This document shows, in pieces, positions 35,160 through 43,246 of a stretch of DNA of 64,000 nucleotides; within the stretch, counting starts at the first letter, position 1, and each line of letters starts with the position of its first letter. The stretch covers positions 62,001 to 126,000 of the forward strand of contig CAWJLP010000012.1 of assembly GCA_963843745.1 (NCBI GenBank), in the 5' to 3' direction. Made by a program: the position numbers and the translations under genes. A model generated the notes under the pieces. That model saw nothing but the letters and a program-made list of their open reading frames with translations, was not told where the DNA came from and did no database searches. Source of the stretch: Trebonia sp963843745 (GTDB lineage Bacteria > Actinomycetota > Actinomycetes > Streptosporangiales > Streptosporangiaceae).

Positions 35160-35468
35160 ACCACGCTCAAGTTCGGCGACCGCTGCCTCAGCATCCGCCG
35201 CGCCGTCCAGCTCCGCGACCGCGGCTGCGCCTGGCCGCGGTGCGGGAGACCCGCCGCCTGGTGCGACGTGCACCACCTGACCCACAAGGCCGACGGCGGG
35301 AAGACTTCCGTCAGCAACTGCGTGCTGCTGTGCCAGTTCCACCACGACGTGTGCATCCACCGCCGCGGCTGGCGCCTCGTCCTGCACCCCGACGGCACCA
35401 CCACCGCCTACGGACCCGACGGGCAGGTACTGCACAGCCACTCACCACCGACTCTCAGAGCGGGCTGA
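35160..35468 (+). pseudogene. Remnant of a DUF222/13E12-type HNH endonuclease
   Basis: Only the C-terminal part is present, about 100 codons ending in TGA. It reads LKFGDRCLSIRRAVQLRDRG, then CAWPRCGRPAAWCDVHHLTHK with the paired-Cys and HH motif, then SNCVLLCQFHHD, completing a C-x4-C...HNH fold. Full members have an N-terminal DUF222 domain of 250 or more residues, wholly missing here. Upstream sequence in this frame is antisense esterase coding. These genes are highly repeated and mobile in actinobacteria. Confidence 0.8.
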
Positions 35469-35502
35469 GCCCCTGACGGGGAGCAGCCATGGTGCCGTGG
35501 GA

Positions 35503-36003
35503 CTACGACAGCTCCTTGCGCATCAGCGTGCACATGGTCTCGTAGCGGAAGATGGATCCGTCGGGGGCCTGCTCGTCCCAGGACTCGGGTGCGCGTCCGT
35601 AGGCGGCGTAGCCGAGCCGGTCGTACAGCGCGCGTGCCCGCGGGTTGGATTCCTCGACGCCCAGTTCGGCCCGGTGCAGGCCACGGGCGAGGATGCGCTG
35701 CTCCGCCGCGCGGATGAGGATGGTGCCGATCCCGCACGACTGCAGCGCCCCGTGAACGGCCAGCTGCCACAGCGTTCCGGCACCGGGGTGCTCGGCGTAG
35801 TCGATGCCGCCGAGCGCCACCGGCAGCCCCGACGGCGGGCAGACGGCGAGATAGTCCACCTCGCCGCGCCTTGTCCGCTCCAGCGCCCTGGCGATGCTTG
35901 CCAAGTGGGTCGCTGACCCGGACCACGCGCACGACGGCAGGTCCTCTACGGTCAGGTCGCGGACCGTCAGTGGTATCACGACTTCGGTCACGGAGCGCGC
36001 CAT
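35503..36003 (-). CDS. GNAT-family acetyltransferase
   Basis: A 166-residue single GNAT domain. The acetyl-CoA loop QSCGIGTILIRAAEQ (Q-x-x-G-x-G) is central, and NPRARALYDRLGYAAYGR is the closing alpha4-beta motif. The ATG at 36003 starts just before the first strand; a longer in-frame ATG at 36039 would add 12 non-conserved residues. It follows another GNAT gene on the same strand after 51 bp, so the two may be co-transcribed. The substrate is unknown. Confidence 0.82.
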   Translation of the reverse strand: MARSVTEVVIPLTVRDLTVEDLPSCAWSGSATHLASIARALERTRRGEVDYLAVCPPSGLPVALGGIDYAEHPGAGTLWQLAVHGALQSCGIGTILIRAAEQRILARGLHRAELGVEESNPRARALYDRLGYAAYGRAPESWDEQAPDGSIFRYETMCTLMRKELS

Positions 36004-36054
36004 GGGTCCACTGTCAATCACGGCCCCGGCAATCGTCACCCGGTTTTTGCGCGC

Positions 36055-36606
36055 CTAGCCCGCGAGGGGGTCGGGGTCGGTGCGCAGGCGGCTGTAGAGG
36101 TAGCCATCGCGCCACTGGCCCGCGCGAAACTCGGCCGCGCGCACCACGCCTTCAAGGGCGAACCCGGCCTTTTCCAGTGCCCGCTGCTCCGCGGCGTTCT
36201 CCGCGTGCGTGGCCGCCTCGATCCGCTGCACTGGCGTGTGCTCCAACAGGTAAGAGCAGAACATCGCCTGCGCGCGCCAGCCGATGCCCTGGCCGCGCCA
36301 CTCCGGCAGCAGCGCGATGCCGATTTCCCAGCAATACCCCTGGGAGCCGTGCAGCCGCCTCCGGTAGGAAACCAGGCCGGCGGATTCTCCGCCCGGCTCG
36401 GTTCCCGCCGCCACGTCTACGATCAGCCGGCCATCGTCCTCGCCGAGATAGCTGTCGGTGTCGAATCTGCGCTGGACGGCCCTCGGGTCGCGGAACCCGG
36501 ACCAGTCCAGGCCTATCAGGCCCGGCTCGACCGCGAAGCGGCGGAATATGTCGAGGTCGGCCTCGGTGACGGGCCGCAGCCTGATCTCGGGCGAGTGGCG
36601 TGCCAT
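36055..36606 (-). CDS. RimJ/RimL-type GNAT acetyltransferase
   Basis: A 183-residue acetyltransferase resembling protein N-terminal (RimJ/RimL) or aminoglycoside-type GNAT enzymes. IRLRPVTEADLDIFRRF is the usual N-terminal strand-helix, LPEWRGQGIGWRAQAMF the acetyl-CoA loop (R-G-x-G-x-G), and RIEAATHAENAAEQRALEKAGF the C-terminal signature. It is the first gene of a two-GNAT run and is divergent from the MFS exporter gene. The AT-rich palindrome between them could control both directions. Confidence 0.85.
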   Translation of the reverse strand: MARHSPEIRLRPVTEADLDIFRRFAVEPGLIGLDWSGFRDPRAVQRRFDTDSYLGEDDGRLIVDVAAGTEPGGESAGLVSYRRRLHGSQGYCWEIGIALLPEWRGQGIGWRAQAMFCSYLLEHTPVQRIEAATHAENAAEQRALEKAGFALEGVVRAAEFRAGQWRDGYLYSRLRTDPDPLAG

Positions 36607-36770
36607 GCGTATCCCTTCCTGATTCCTTCAGCCGGCGATCCCCAAGAGCTCCCGCCTGCACGCTAGCGCGGCACGCGGCCACGGTCAGGTCCCGCACAGC
36701 TACTCGCTACCCACCGGTCAGAGCGAGTCAGGCCGTAACTATCGCCAGCAGTCGATTTGCTTCCTAAAAG

Positions 36771-36808
36771 CTTCTGTATTAGAACTAATATTGATTCTTA
36801 TACAGAAG
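36771..36808. promoter_or_regulatory. 38-bp AT-rich palindrome upstream of the MFS/MarR genes
   Basis: The arms CTTCTGTAT (36771-36779) and ATACAGAAG (36800-36808) match exactly, and 16 of 19 positions pair across the whole 38 bp. Its AT-richness stands out against the genome, and the right arm contains TATACA, a good -10 box. A MarR-type gene is encoded at the end of the operon, so this is a likely operator for that protein. Confidence 0.6.
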
Positions 36809-36849
36809 TAAACGGAGAGGGAGTTGCTGAACACGGTGAGCCGCTCGTG

Positions 36850-38292
36850 GTGACGTTGCTGCGCGAGCCGGCCAGGCCGGCCGCGATCCGCGAGCATCGC
36901 CTCGCGCCGTGGTTCGCGGTCGGCACGGTGTGTTTCGGCGCGTTCATGGGTCAGCTCGACGCGAGCGTCGTCACGGTGGCGTTTCCCGCGCTGCAACGGC
37001 AGTTCGGCGCCGGCCTGGCGGCCGTGCAGTGGGTTTCCCTCGCGTACCTGCTGGCGCTCACGACGCTGCTCGTGCCGGCCGGCCGCCGGTCCGACCGGGC
37101 CGGCCGCAAGCTGCACTACCTCTACGGGTTCGTGGTGTTCGCCGCCGCGTCGGCGGGCTGCGGCCTGGCGACGTCGATCGGCATGCTGATCGCGTTGCGG
37201 CTGGTCCAGGCGGCCGGCGCGGCGATGCTGCAAGCGAACAGCGTGGCGCTGGTGGTCACCAGCGTGCCAGCGCGAAAGCGCCGGGCGGCACTGGGCGTGC
37301 AGGCGGCCGCGCAGGCCGTCGGCCTGGCGTCCGGCCCGGTGCTCGGCGGCCTGATCGTGGCCGCGGTGGGCTGGCGCTGGGTGTTCTTCCTCAACGTCCC
37401 CGTGGGTGTGATCGCGGTCGCGGCCGGGGTGTTCCTGCTGCCCCGCACGCGGCGGCGGGCGGCATCCCGGGGCACCGACTCAGCCGGGATGGTCTTGCTC
37501 GCGGTCTCGACGACCGCCGGCATGCTGGCCATCTCTTCCCTCTCCGGGCTGGGCCTGCCGGCCTGGGCGGTGGGCTGCTGTGCGGCCGGTGCCGCAGTCG
37601 CCGCGGCGACGCTGTGGCGGCAGGAGCGGCGGTCCGCCGCGCCGTTGCTCGACCTCCCGTCGCTAGCGGCGAACGGGACCGCGCGGGCACTCTGCGGCGC
37701 GCTGTGCTCCTACCTTGTGCTGTTCGGGCCGCTGGTGCTGTTCCCCCAGATCGTGTCGGCCCAGGGCGGCAGCGCCCTGGCGGCGGGCCTGCTGCTCACC
37801 TCGCTGCCCGCCGGGTTCGGGGTCGCAGCCGTGCTCGGGGACCGGCTGCTTCCCGCCCGCTGGCCGAACAGCCGTCGCTGCGCAGTCGGCGGCGCGCTCG
37901 CGTCGGGCTGCGCCGCCGCGCTCGCGGTGCCCGCGCCCCATCCGGTATCGGTGGTGCTGCTCGGCCTGCTTGGGGCGGGCCTTGGCGTCTATACTCCGGC
38001 GAACAACGCCGAGATCATGACCGCGCTGCCCGCCGGGGACGCGGCAGCGGCGGGCGGGATGGTGAACATGACCCGGGGGATAGGCACGGCACTCGGCGTG
38101 GCCGTGGTCACGCTCGGGCTGCACGCCGGAGCGCTCCTTGGCCATTCCGGCGCCCGGACCGGTCAGCAGACAGGGCAAGAGGTGGCGATGGCGGCGCTCG
38201 CCGCGGTCGCGCTGGCGGCCACCTGGGCGGGAATGACCGCCAGCGGCTCGCGCAGCAGGCCAGGCAGCCAGGCCGGCGCGGGGCTGGCGTGA
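36850..38292 (+). CDS. MFS drug exporter, DHA2 (14-helix) type
   Basis: A major-facilitator exporter of about 480 residues. Motif D1/A features are visible: GQLDASVVTVAFPAL in helix 1 (motif D1), and LVPAGRRSDRAGRKLHY between helices 2 and 3 (motif A). The motif C-like segment GLASGPVLGGLIVAAVGWRWVFFLNVPVG is characteristic of DHA2 antiporters such as QacA or EmrB. Fourteen hydrophobic segments fit. Upstream in-frame codons run through the AT-rich palindrome, so a downstream start is more likely; the GTG at 36850 is chosen, although its ribosome site is weak. It overlaps the MarR gene by four bases (GTGA). Export of a toxic compound sensed by that MarR protein is the likely role. Confidence 0.85.
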   Translation: MTLLREPARPAAIREHRLAPWFAVGTVCFGAFMGQLDASVVTVAFPALQRQFGAGLAAVQWVSLAYLLALTTLLVPAGRRSDRAGRKLHYLYGFVVFAAASAGCGLATSIGMLIALRLVQAAGAAMLQANSVALVVTSVPARKRRAALGVQAAAQAVGLASGPVLGGLIVAAVGWRWVFFLNVPVGVIAVAAGVFLLPRTRRRAASRGTDSAGMVLLAVSTTAGMLAISSLSGLGLPAWAVGCCAAGAAVAAATLWRQERRSAAPLLDLPSLAANGTARALCGALCSYLVLFGPLVLFPQIVSAQGGSALAAGLLLTSLPAGFGVAAVLGDRLLPARWPNSRRCAVGGALASGCAAALAVPAPHPVSVVLLGLLGAGLGVYTPANNAEIMTALPAGDAAAAGGMVNMTRGIGTALGVAVVTLGLHAGALLGHSGARTGQQTGQEVAMAALAAVALAATWAGMTASGSRSRPGSQAGAGLA

Positions 38293-38759
38293 GTTCCGCA
38301 GGCGAGGCCGCGTCGCCCACGGGCCTGGCGGAGGGAATCGCCCGGCTGCGCCGGGCTCTGCGACGCGGCGCCCGCGCCGCCGATCCCGGTAACACGCTGG
38401 CCGTCGCCCAGCTGGAACTGCTCGCCGCGCTGGCCGAACATCCCGGCGCCCGCCCCGGCCAGCTCGCCCGCGGCCTGAACATGCGGCCCAACACCGTCAC
38501 CACCATCGTCAACGCGCTGAGCGCGCGCGGCATGGTGCGCCGCGTCGCCGCCGAGGACGACCACCGCGCGGTTGAGCTGACCGTGACGGACAGCGGCCAG
38601 CAGGCCGTCCTGGCCTGGCAGGCCACCAACGCGGCCGTGCTGAACCTGGCATTGTCCGCGCTGACGCCCAGGCAGCGGCGGGCGCTGGCCGCCGCGGTCC
38701 CGGCGCTCGACGCCCTGGCGCGCGCGGTCGACCGGCTGGCCGACACCCGGGGCACGTAA
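38289..38759 (+). CDS. MarR-family transcriptional regulator
   Basis: A 156-residue winged-helix repressor. TLAVAQLELLAALAEHPGARPGQLARGLNMRPNTVTTIVNALSARGMVRR forms the helix-turn-helix, and AAEDDHRAVELTVTDSGQ is the wing. Its GTG overlaps the exporter stop codon, giving translational coupling, so exporter and regulator are made together. The natural target is the AT-rich palindrome upstream of the exporter, giving negative autoregulation relieved by an exported ligand (inference from the common MarR-MFS design). Confidence 0.85.
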   Translation: MSSAGEAASPTGLAEGIARLRRALRRGARAADPGNTLAVAQLELLAALAEHPGARPGQLARGLNMRPNTVTTIVNALSARGMVRRVAAEDDHRAVELTVTDSGQQAVLAWQATNAAVLNLALSALTPRQRRALAAAVPALDALARAVDRLADTRGT

Positions 38760-38863
38760 ACCCCGCCGGCGTTTCCTGGTGCCCCGGGCCGCGCGGTTAC
38801 ACCCGTTACGGAGACAATGGCCCGAGCGAGCCAGTGGCGCGTCCGGAAGGGGGCCAGGTAAGC

Positions 38864-39262
38864 ATGTCACGGTCCGGGCGTTTCGCCGCGTGGTGGCCAC
38901 GAGGGAGCGCGGACCTCGAGGAGGGCCACGAGCCCGACCCGAGGTTCACGTTCGCCAACGAGCGCACGTTCCTGGCCTGGAGCCGGACAGCGCTCGCGCT
39001 CGTGGTGGCCGGGCTCGGCATCGTGCAGTTGCTGCCGCCGTTTCCCCGGGTCCCGATCGGCCGCCACCTGCTGGGGGTCCCGCTCATCGTGCTGGGCGCG
39101 GTGCTCGCGATCGTCGCCTACGGCGAATGGGTGCGGAACCAGCGCGCGCTGCGTCGCGGCGACCCGCTGCCGCGCTCGGTCATGCCGTGGATCCTCGCCG
39201 CCACGATCGCCGGAATGGCGATCATCTCCGCGATCGTCCTGCTGGTCTCGGCGCTCCGGTGA
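38864..39262 (+). CDS. DUF202/YidH-family membrane protein
   Basis: A 132-residue protein with three membrane helices. The DUF202 signature FANERTFLAWSRTALALVVAGLGIVQL covers the first helix, and the second and third helices are LLGVPLIVLGAVLAIVAYGEWVRNQ and WILAATIAGMAIISAIVLLVSAL. GGAAGG and CCAGG lie upstream of the ATG at 38864; an earlier in-frame start is 30 bp away. It overlaps the next DUF202 gene by four bases (GTGA), and such pairs are common in actinobacteria. Function unknown. Confidence 0.85.
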   Translation: MSRSGRFAAWWPRGSADLEEGHEPDPRFTFANERTFLAWSRTALALVVAGLGIVQLLPPFPRVPIGRHLLGVPLIVLGAVLAIVAYGEWVRNQRALRRGDPLPRSVMPWILAATIAGMAIISAIVLLVSALR

Positions 39263-39639
39263 CCGATCACGAGGCGACCGGCCCCGAGGCGACTGGCCCC
39301 GAGCCGGACGTAACCGCGGCGAGCGAAACCGAGGAAGGCGACGCCGGCCTGGCGCTCGAGCGCACATCGCTGTCCTGGACGCGGACGGCGATATCCTTCG
39401 CCGCCCTCGGCGGTGTCATGCTCAAGGACAACGTGATCACCGGCCTGCTCATCCTCGCCGTCGTCCCGCTGATCTGGCGCCTCGGCCGGCCGCCGAGAAG
39501 CGGTTCGCCCGCCAGCGGACTGCCCACCGTCGGCGCCATGCGCATCCGCGTGATCACCGCGTCCCTCGTCGGGGTATCGCTGCTGAGCCTGCTCATCGCC
39601 GTGCTAGGCCCTTCCGTCCCGGGCGCCCTGCACCGCTAG
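39259..39639 (+). CDS. Second DUF202-family membrane protein
   Basis: A 126-residue protein with a Glu/Thr-rich N-terminus (GPEATGPE repeat) followed by LALERTSLSWTRTAISFAALGGVMLKDN, the DUF202 signature, and two more hydrophobic segments. The GTG start overlaps the stop of the upstream DUF202 gene, so the two are translationally coupled and the products may form a heteromer. Function unknown. Confidence 0.85.
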   Translation: MTDHEATGPEATGPEPDVTAASETEEGDAGLALERTSLSWTRTAISFAALGGVMLKDNVITGLLILAVVPLIWRLGRPPRSGSPASGLPTVGAMRIRVITASLVGVSLLSLLIAVLGPSVPGALHR

Positions 39640-39656
39640 CCGTGCATAGTTGGTCC

Positions 39657-40103
39657 ATGACGCAGCGACCCCGGCCGCGCACGGCCGAACTGCTCGACCT
39701 GGCGCCGCATCCCGAGGGCGGCTGGTACCGGGAGACGTGGCGAGCGGCCCCGGCGTCGCACCCCGACGGCTACCCAGGCCCGCGCGCCGCCGCCACCGGG
39801 ATCTACTTCCTGCTCGCTCCCGGCGAGGAATCCCGCTGGCACCGCGTCAGGTCGGACGAGGTGTGGCTCTGGCACGCCGGCGGCCCGCTGCTCATGCTCG
39901 ACGGCGGTGACGGCGACCGGCCGTCCGCGCGGCCGGAAACCACGACACTAGGAGCCGGCCTCGAGACGGGCGAGGTCCCGCAGCACGTCGTTCCTGGCGG
40001 CCACTGGCAGGCCGCCCGCCCGGCCGCCGGTGAAGAGGTACTGGTCAGCTGCGTGGTCGCGCCAGGCTTCGACTTCGCGGACTTCACCCTGTACGAAACG
40101 TAA
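39657..40103 (+). CDS. DUF985-type cupin protein
   Basis: A 148-residue single-domain cupin. HPEGGWYRETWR, GIYFLLAPGEESRWHRVRSDEVWLWHAG (metal-binding His/Glu of cupin motif 1), LGAGLETGEVPQHVVPGGHWQAA (motif 2 His) and SCVVAPGFDFADFTLYE are the DUF985 hallmarks. The ATG at 39657 is the first residue of the conserved part; a GTG 15 bp earlier is also in frame. It ends just before the GH127 remnant. The metal and substrate are unknown; related cupins are sugar or ureidoglycolate enzymes. Confidence 0.85.
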   Translation: MTQRPRPRTAELLDLAPHPEGGWYRETWRAAPASHPDGYPGPRAAATGIYFLLAPGEESRWHRVRSDEVWLWHAGGPLLMLDGGDGDRPSARPETTTLGAGLETGEVPQHVVPGGHWQAARPAAGEEVLVSCVVAPGFDFADFTLYET

Positions 40104-40113
40104 GGAAATCGAG

Positions 40114-40452
40114 GTGGCGACCGACTATCCGTGGTCGGAGGAGGTCACGCTGCGGGTGCTCGCGGGGACACGATCAGGCTGCGTCTGGACATGGCGCCGC
40201 GATGGACCCGCGCGAACCGCCGGGGTGGACCGGTGCGCGGCTGCGCGGCGATCGGGCGCGGCCCGCTTGTCTGCTTCGAGCAGGCCGATCAGTCCGTTCC
40301 GCTCGACGAGCTGGCCGTCAGCCCCGGATCGCCGCTGACACATCGGCCGCTCGCTATCGAAGGCATCGGCCGCATGGGACAATCGGGGTCCCGGCGCGAT
40401 GCGCGTCTGGGTGCCGGCGCCTGACGATGAGGACATCGCGTGTCCCGGATAA
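40114..40452 (+). pseudogene. Decayed C-terminal part of a GH127 (DUF1680) beta-L-arabinofuranosidase
   Basis: Three fragments of one GH127 protein are readable in two frames. VATDYPWSEEVTLRVLA comes first. After a deletion and frame change come GDTIRLRLDMAPRWTRA and VRGCAAIGRGPLVCFEQADQ. Back in the first frame is WDNRGPGAMRVWVPAP, ending at TAA (40450-40452). The catalytic N-terminal two thirds are missing. The final codons overlap the start of the GH51 gene by 13 bases, so the two once formed a coupled arabinan-degradation operon. Confidence 0.85.
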
Positions 40453-41933
40453 TCATCGACCCGTCCCGGCCGCTCGGCGCCATCGACCGTAAGGTCTTCG
40501 GCGGGTTCGTCGAGCACCTGGGGCGGTGCGTCTACGGGGGGCTGTACGAGGAGGGGTCGCCGCTGAGCGACAAGCGCGGGTTCCGCGAGGACGTGCTCGC
40601 CCTGCTGCGTGACCTGCGGCTGGGCACGCTGCGCTGGCCGGGCGGCAACTTCGCGAGCAACTACCACTGGCAGGACGGGATCGGCCCGAAGAACGACAGG
40701 CCGCGGCGGCCTGAGCTGGCCTGGGGCGGCGAGGAATCGAACCGGTTCGGCACGGACGAGTTCCTGGCGTACTGCGCGGAGCTCGGCACCGAGCCGTACA
40801 TCTGCCTGAACATGGGCACCGGGACCCTTCAGGAGGCGCTGGCCTGGGTCGAATACTGCAATTCGGCGGCGAACACCTACTGGGCCGCCCGCCGCGGGGA
40901 TAACGGCCGCGCGGAGCCGTACCGGGTCCGGTACTGGGCCCTGGGCAATGAGATGTACGGCGCGTGGCAGGTCGGCGCCATGTCCGCCGAGGAGTACGTG
41001 CGCGAGGCGACGCGCTGGGCGCGCGCGATCCGGATGCTCGACCCCGGCGCGGTGCTGATCGGCTGCGGGGAGACCGGCTGGACCGAATGGGACCGGGTCG
41101 TGATCGACGGCCTGGCCGGCCTGGTCGACTACCACTCCGTCCACCTCTACACCGGCAGTGACGACTACTGGACGAACGTGCTCCAGCCGCACCAGGCGGA
41201 GCGCGCCATCAGGTCCGCGGCGGCGATGATCGAGCGCACCGCCTACCGCCAGTCCCTCGCGAAGATGCCGCGGATCGCCTACGACGAGTGGAACGTGTGG
41301 TACCGGGTCATGGCCGGCGACCTGGCGGAGCGGTATACGCATCCCGACGCGCTGGCGGTCGCCACCTACCTGAACATCTTCATCAGGCACAGCGGCTGGG
41401 TGAAGATGGCGAACCTGGCCCAGATGGTCAACGCGATCGCCCCGATCGTCGCCACGCCGGAGAGGGCGGTGGTCCAGCCGGTTTACTACCCAATGCTGCT
41501 GCACGCGCGGGCGGCGCTTGACGTCGCGGTCGACGTGCGCGTCGAGGGGGAGACCCTGCGGCCGGAACTGCCGCCCGGCGCGAGCCGCTGGCCGTACCAC
41601 GTTGCGGACCTCGGGCCGTTCACTCTTATCGACGCCGCGGCGTCTGTTAACGCCGCCGGTGTTGACAATCGCCAGATTGCCGTGACGCTCGTCAACCGTG
41701 CCCTGTCCGCGGAGTCGGCGCGGATCGTGCTTCGCGACTTCGTGTTCGACGGCGCCGCCGCTATCACGACGGTGACCGCGGGCGGTCCCGCCGAGCCGCG
41801 CACGCTGCCCGACGTCGCGACGGCGCATCTGGAAGAAGGCTTTGAGCGCCCCGTGAGCGGCACCGTCGAGATAACCTTGCCGCCGCAGTCATTCACGGTC
41901 GTCGAGGCGCCGATCGCCGCCTGCGTCAGTTAG
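40440..41933 (+). CDS. GH51 alpha-L-arabinofuranosidase
   Basis: A 497-residue cytoplasmic retaining glycosidase that releases L-arabinofuranose from arabino-oligosaccharides. The acid/base Glu171 is in RYWALGNEMYGAW and the nucleophile Glu283 in RIAYDEWNVWY, both classic GH51 motifs. The N-terminus SRPLGAIDRKVFGGFVEHLGRCVYGGLYEEGS and LRWPGGNFASNYHW define the (beta/alpha)8 barrel, and the C-terminal 130 residues form the beta-sandwich. No signal peptide is present, as usual. The GTG start overlaps the remains of a GH127 gene. The enzyme itself is full length and looks functional. Confidence 0.92.
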   Translation: MSRIIIDPSRPLGAIDRKVFGGFVEHLGRCVYGGLYEEGSPLSDKRGFREDVLALLRDLRLGTLRWPGGNFASNYHWQDGIGPKNDRPRRPELAWGGEESNRFGTDEFLAYCAELGTEPYICLNMGTGTLQEALAWVEYCNSAANTYWAARRGDNGRAEPYRVRYWALGNEMYGAWQVGAMSAEEYVREATRWARAIRMLDPGAVLIGCGETGWTEWDRVVIDGLAGLVDYHSVHLYTGSDDYWTNVLQPHQAERAIRSAAAMIERTAYRQSLAKMPRIAYDEWNVWYRVMAGDLAERYTHPDALAVATYLNIFIRHSGWVKMANLAQMVNAIAPIVATPERAVVQPVYYPMLLHARAALDVAVDVRVEGETLRPELPPGASRWPYHVADLGPFTLIDAAASVNAAGVDNRQIAVTLVNRALSAESARIVLRDFVFDGAAAITTVTAGGPAEPRTLPDVATAHLEEGFERPVSGTVEITLPPQSFTVVEAPIAACVS

Positions 41934-42105
41934 CGCAACACGAAAGGCGGCGGCCGACGTGGGCCGCGGCAAGCGCGGCAAATCCCCAGGTAAATGGTTG
42001 GATATACGTCAGTTGACGGATGTTTCCGCGTGCAAATTGCAGCAGTATTTGTCATGCAACTGGCACTTCCACAGCGCCACCCGTCCGGGCGAACGGAGCA
42101 AGCTG

Positions 42106-42567
42106 ATGGCCAGCGACCGGCCGGTTCCGTACGGCATCGGCAGCGACACCTGGCCTGGCATGTCCCGGCTCGCCGCCGACGCCGCGCAGGTCGCCAGGGT
42201 CGCCCGCACGATCATCAGCACCGGTAACGATACAGATCAGGACGCGGCTGTCCAGCGCGAGAGCTTGCAGGAGCAACTCGGAGACCTGCGCGCGGCGATC
42301 GACTACGTGATCGGCAAGAACGCCCTGGACTGGGCCGCTGTCAACAAGCGCCGTGACCGCAAGCGCAGCCTGTACGAGCGTGGCATCGACGAGGACCAGC
42401 CTCCCTCGCCGGGCCAGCATGACGACGATGCGGCCGGGAGTCCCGGCCCGCCGCCGCACGGCCACGGCGCAGGCGACAACGGCCGCCCCGCTCCGCACCA
42501 GCACGCCCGCCCGGCACGGCCGGCCACCCGGTCCGCCCGCTGCCCGCGGGCCCGAGTCGTGGATTAA
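42106..42567 (+). CDS. Hypothetical protein
   Basis: A 153-residue protein of unknown function. Residues 1-105 look ordered and helical (MSRLAADAAQVARVARTII, LQEQLGDLRAAIDYVIGKNALDWAAVNKRRDRKRSLYERG), and the rest is Pro/His/Arg-rich and probably disordered. GGAG lies eight bases before the ATG. The frame is open further upstream, but that 150-bp stretch is AT-richer, with TTGACG at 42013 and little coding character, so it probably holds the promoter. No family is recognised. Confidence 0.5.
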   Translation: MASDRPVPYGIGSDTWPGMSRLAADAAQVARVARTIISTGNDTDQDAAVQRESLQEQLGDLRAAIDYVIGKNALDWAAVNKRRDRKRSLYERGIDEDQPPSPGQHDDDAAGSPGPPPHGHGAGDNGRPAPHQHARPARPATRSARCPRARVVD

Positions 42568-42592
42568 CCACATCGGAACCGGGCCGTTCGCG

Positions 42593-43162
42593 TCAGCACA
42601 AGGCACTGGCTGCTTGCAGTTCGCCGAGTGCTCGCCGCGCGAGTTCGCTGAAGTCGTCGCCGGTGGCCGGGTCGATCCAGCGCTCGTAGGCGATCTCCCA
42701 GGCGAGCGCGCCCAGCTCCGCGGCCACGCGCGAGGTCAGGTCGGGAACGCCGCGCCGGCTGAGCGCGCCGGCCATCGACGCGGTGAGGCCGAGGCCCTTC
42801 AGCGCTTCGCGTTCCCGCAGTTCCGGGTTGGCGGCGATCACTGCCCGCCTGCGGGCGCTGAATTCGCGGCGAGCGGGCGTGAAGGCTTCCCTCCCGACCG
42901 CGTCCAGGGCACGAGCCACCGCCTCAAGCGGGGTGGCAGTCGCCGGCGCGGCGGCTATCGCCTCGACGACCCATCCGGTCATCGTGCCGTCGCCGAAGAG
43001 CACTTCCCGCTTGTCCTGGAAGTGCCGGAAGAAGGTGCTCTTCGTCAGGCCCGCGCGCCGCGCGATGTCGATCACCGTCGTGTTCTCGTAGCCCCGCTCC
43101 GCGAACAGCTCGAGGGCGGCCAGGGCCAGCCGCTCTCTTGCGTTCGGTTGCCAGCGGGCCAT
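42593..43162 (-). CDS. TetR/AcrR-family repressor
   Basis: A 189-residue regulator. The N-terminal helix-turn-helix reads ERLALAALELFAERGYENTTVIDIARRAGLTKSTFFRHFQDKREVL, very close to the TetR consensus. The C-terminal ligand domain is Ala/Arg-rich. The ATG at 43162 is six codons after an alternative ATG and starts at the usual MARWQPNAR. It is divergent from the NADPH oxidoreductase gene, and a perfect palindrome lies in the 84-bp gap. The standard reading is repression of that enzyme and of itself. Confidence 0.88.
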   Translation of the reverse strand: MARWQPNARERLALAALELFAERGYENTTVIDIARRAGLTKSTFFRHFQDKREVLFGDGTMTGWVVEAIAAAPATATPLEAVARALDAVGREAFTPARREFSARRRAVIAANPELREREALKGLGLTASMAGALSRRGVPDLTSRVAAELGALAWEIAYERWIDPATGDDFSELARRALGELQAASALC

Positions 43163-43200
43163 GGGAACAGCGTACGGCACTTGGTCCCGTCACTCCTGTA

Positions 43201-43227
43201 TAGTGATGGGACAAAGTCCCATCACTA
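43201..43227. promoter_or_regulatory. TetR operator: perfect 12-bp inverted repeat
   Basis: TAGTGATGGGAC (43201-43212) and its exact complement (43216-43227) flank AAA, a 27-bp operator typical of TetR dimers. TATAGT (43199-43204) overlaps its left edge as a -10 box. A related half site (GTCCCGTCACT) lies at 43184-43194, nearer the TetR gene. Confidence 0.75.
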
Positions 43228-43246
43228 GCTAGCTGGAGGCCCGCCG

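Noticed and set aside
36824..36853. A TTG-started nine-codon leader peptide before the exporter
   Set aside because: The frame is too short to support on its own; it is only mentioned as a possible coupling device.
40125..41828. A long minus-strand open frame opposite the GH51 gene
   Set aside because: The GH51 frame has catalytic motifs and full family length; the antisense frame is a by-product of GC bias and has no domain.
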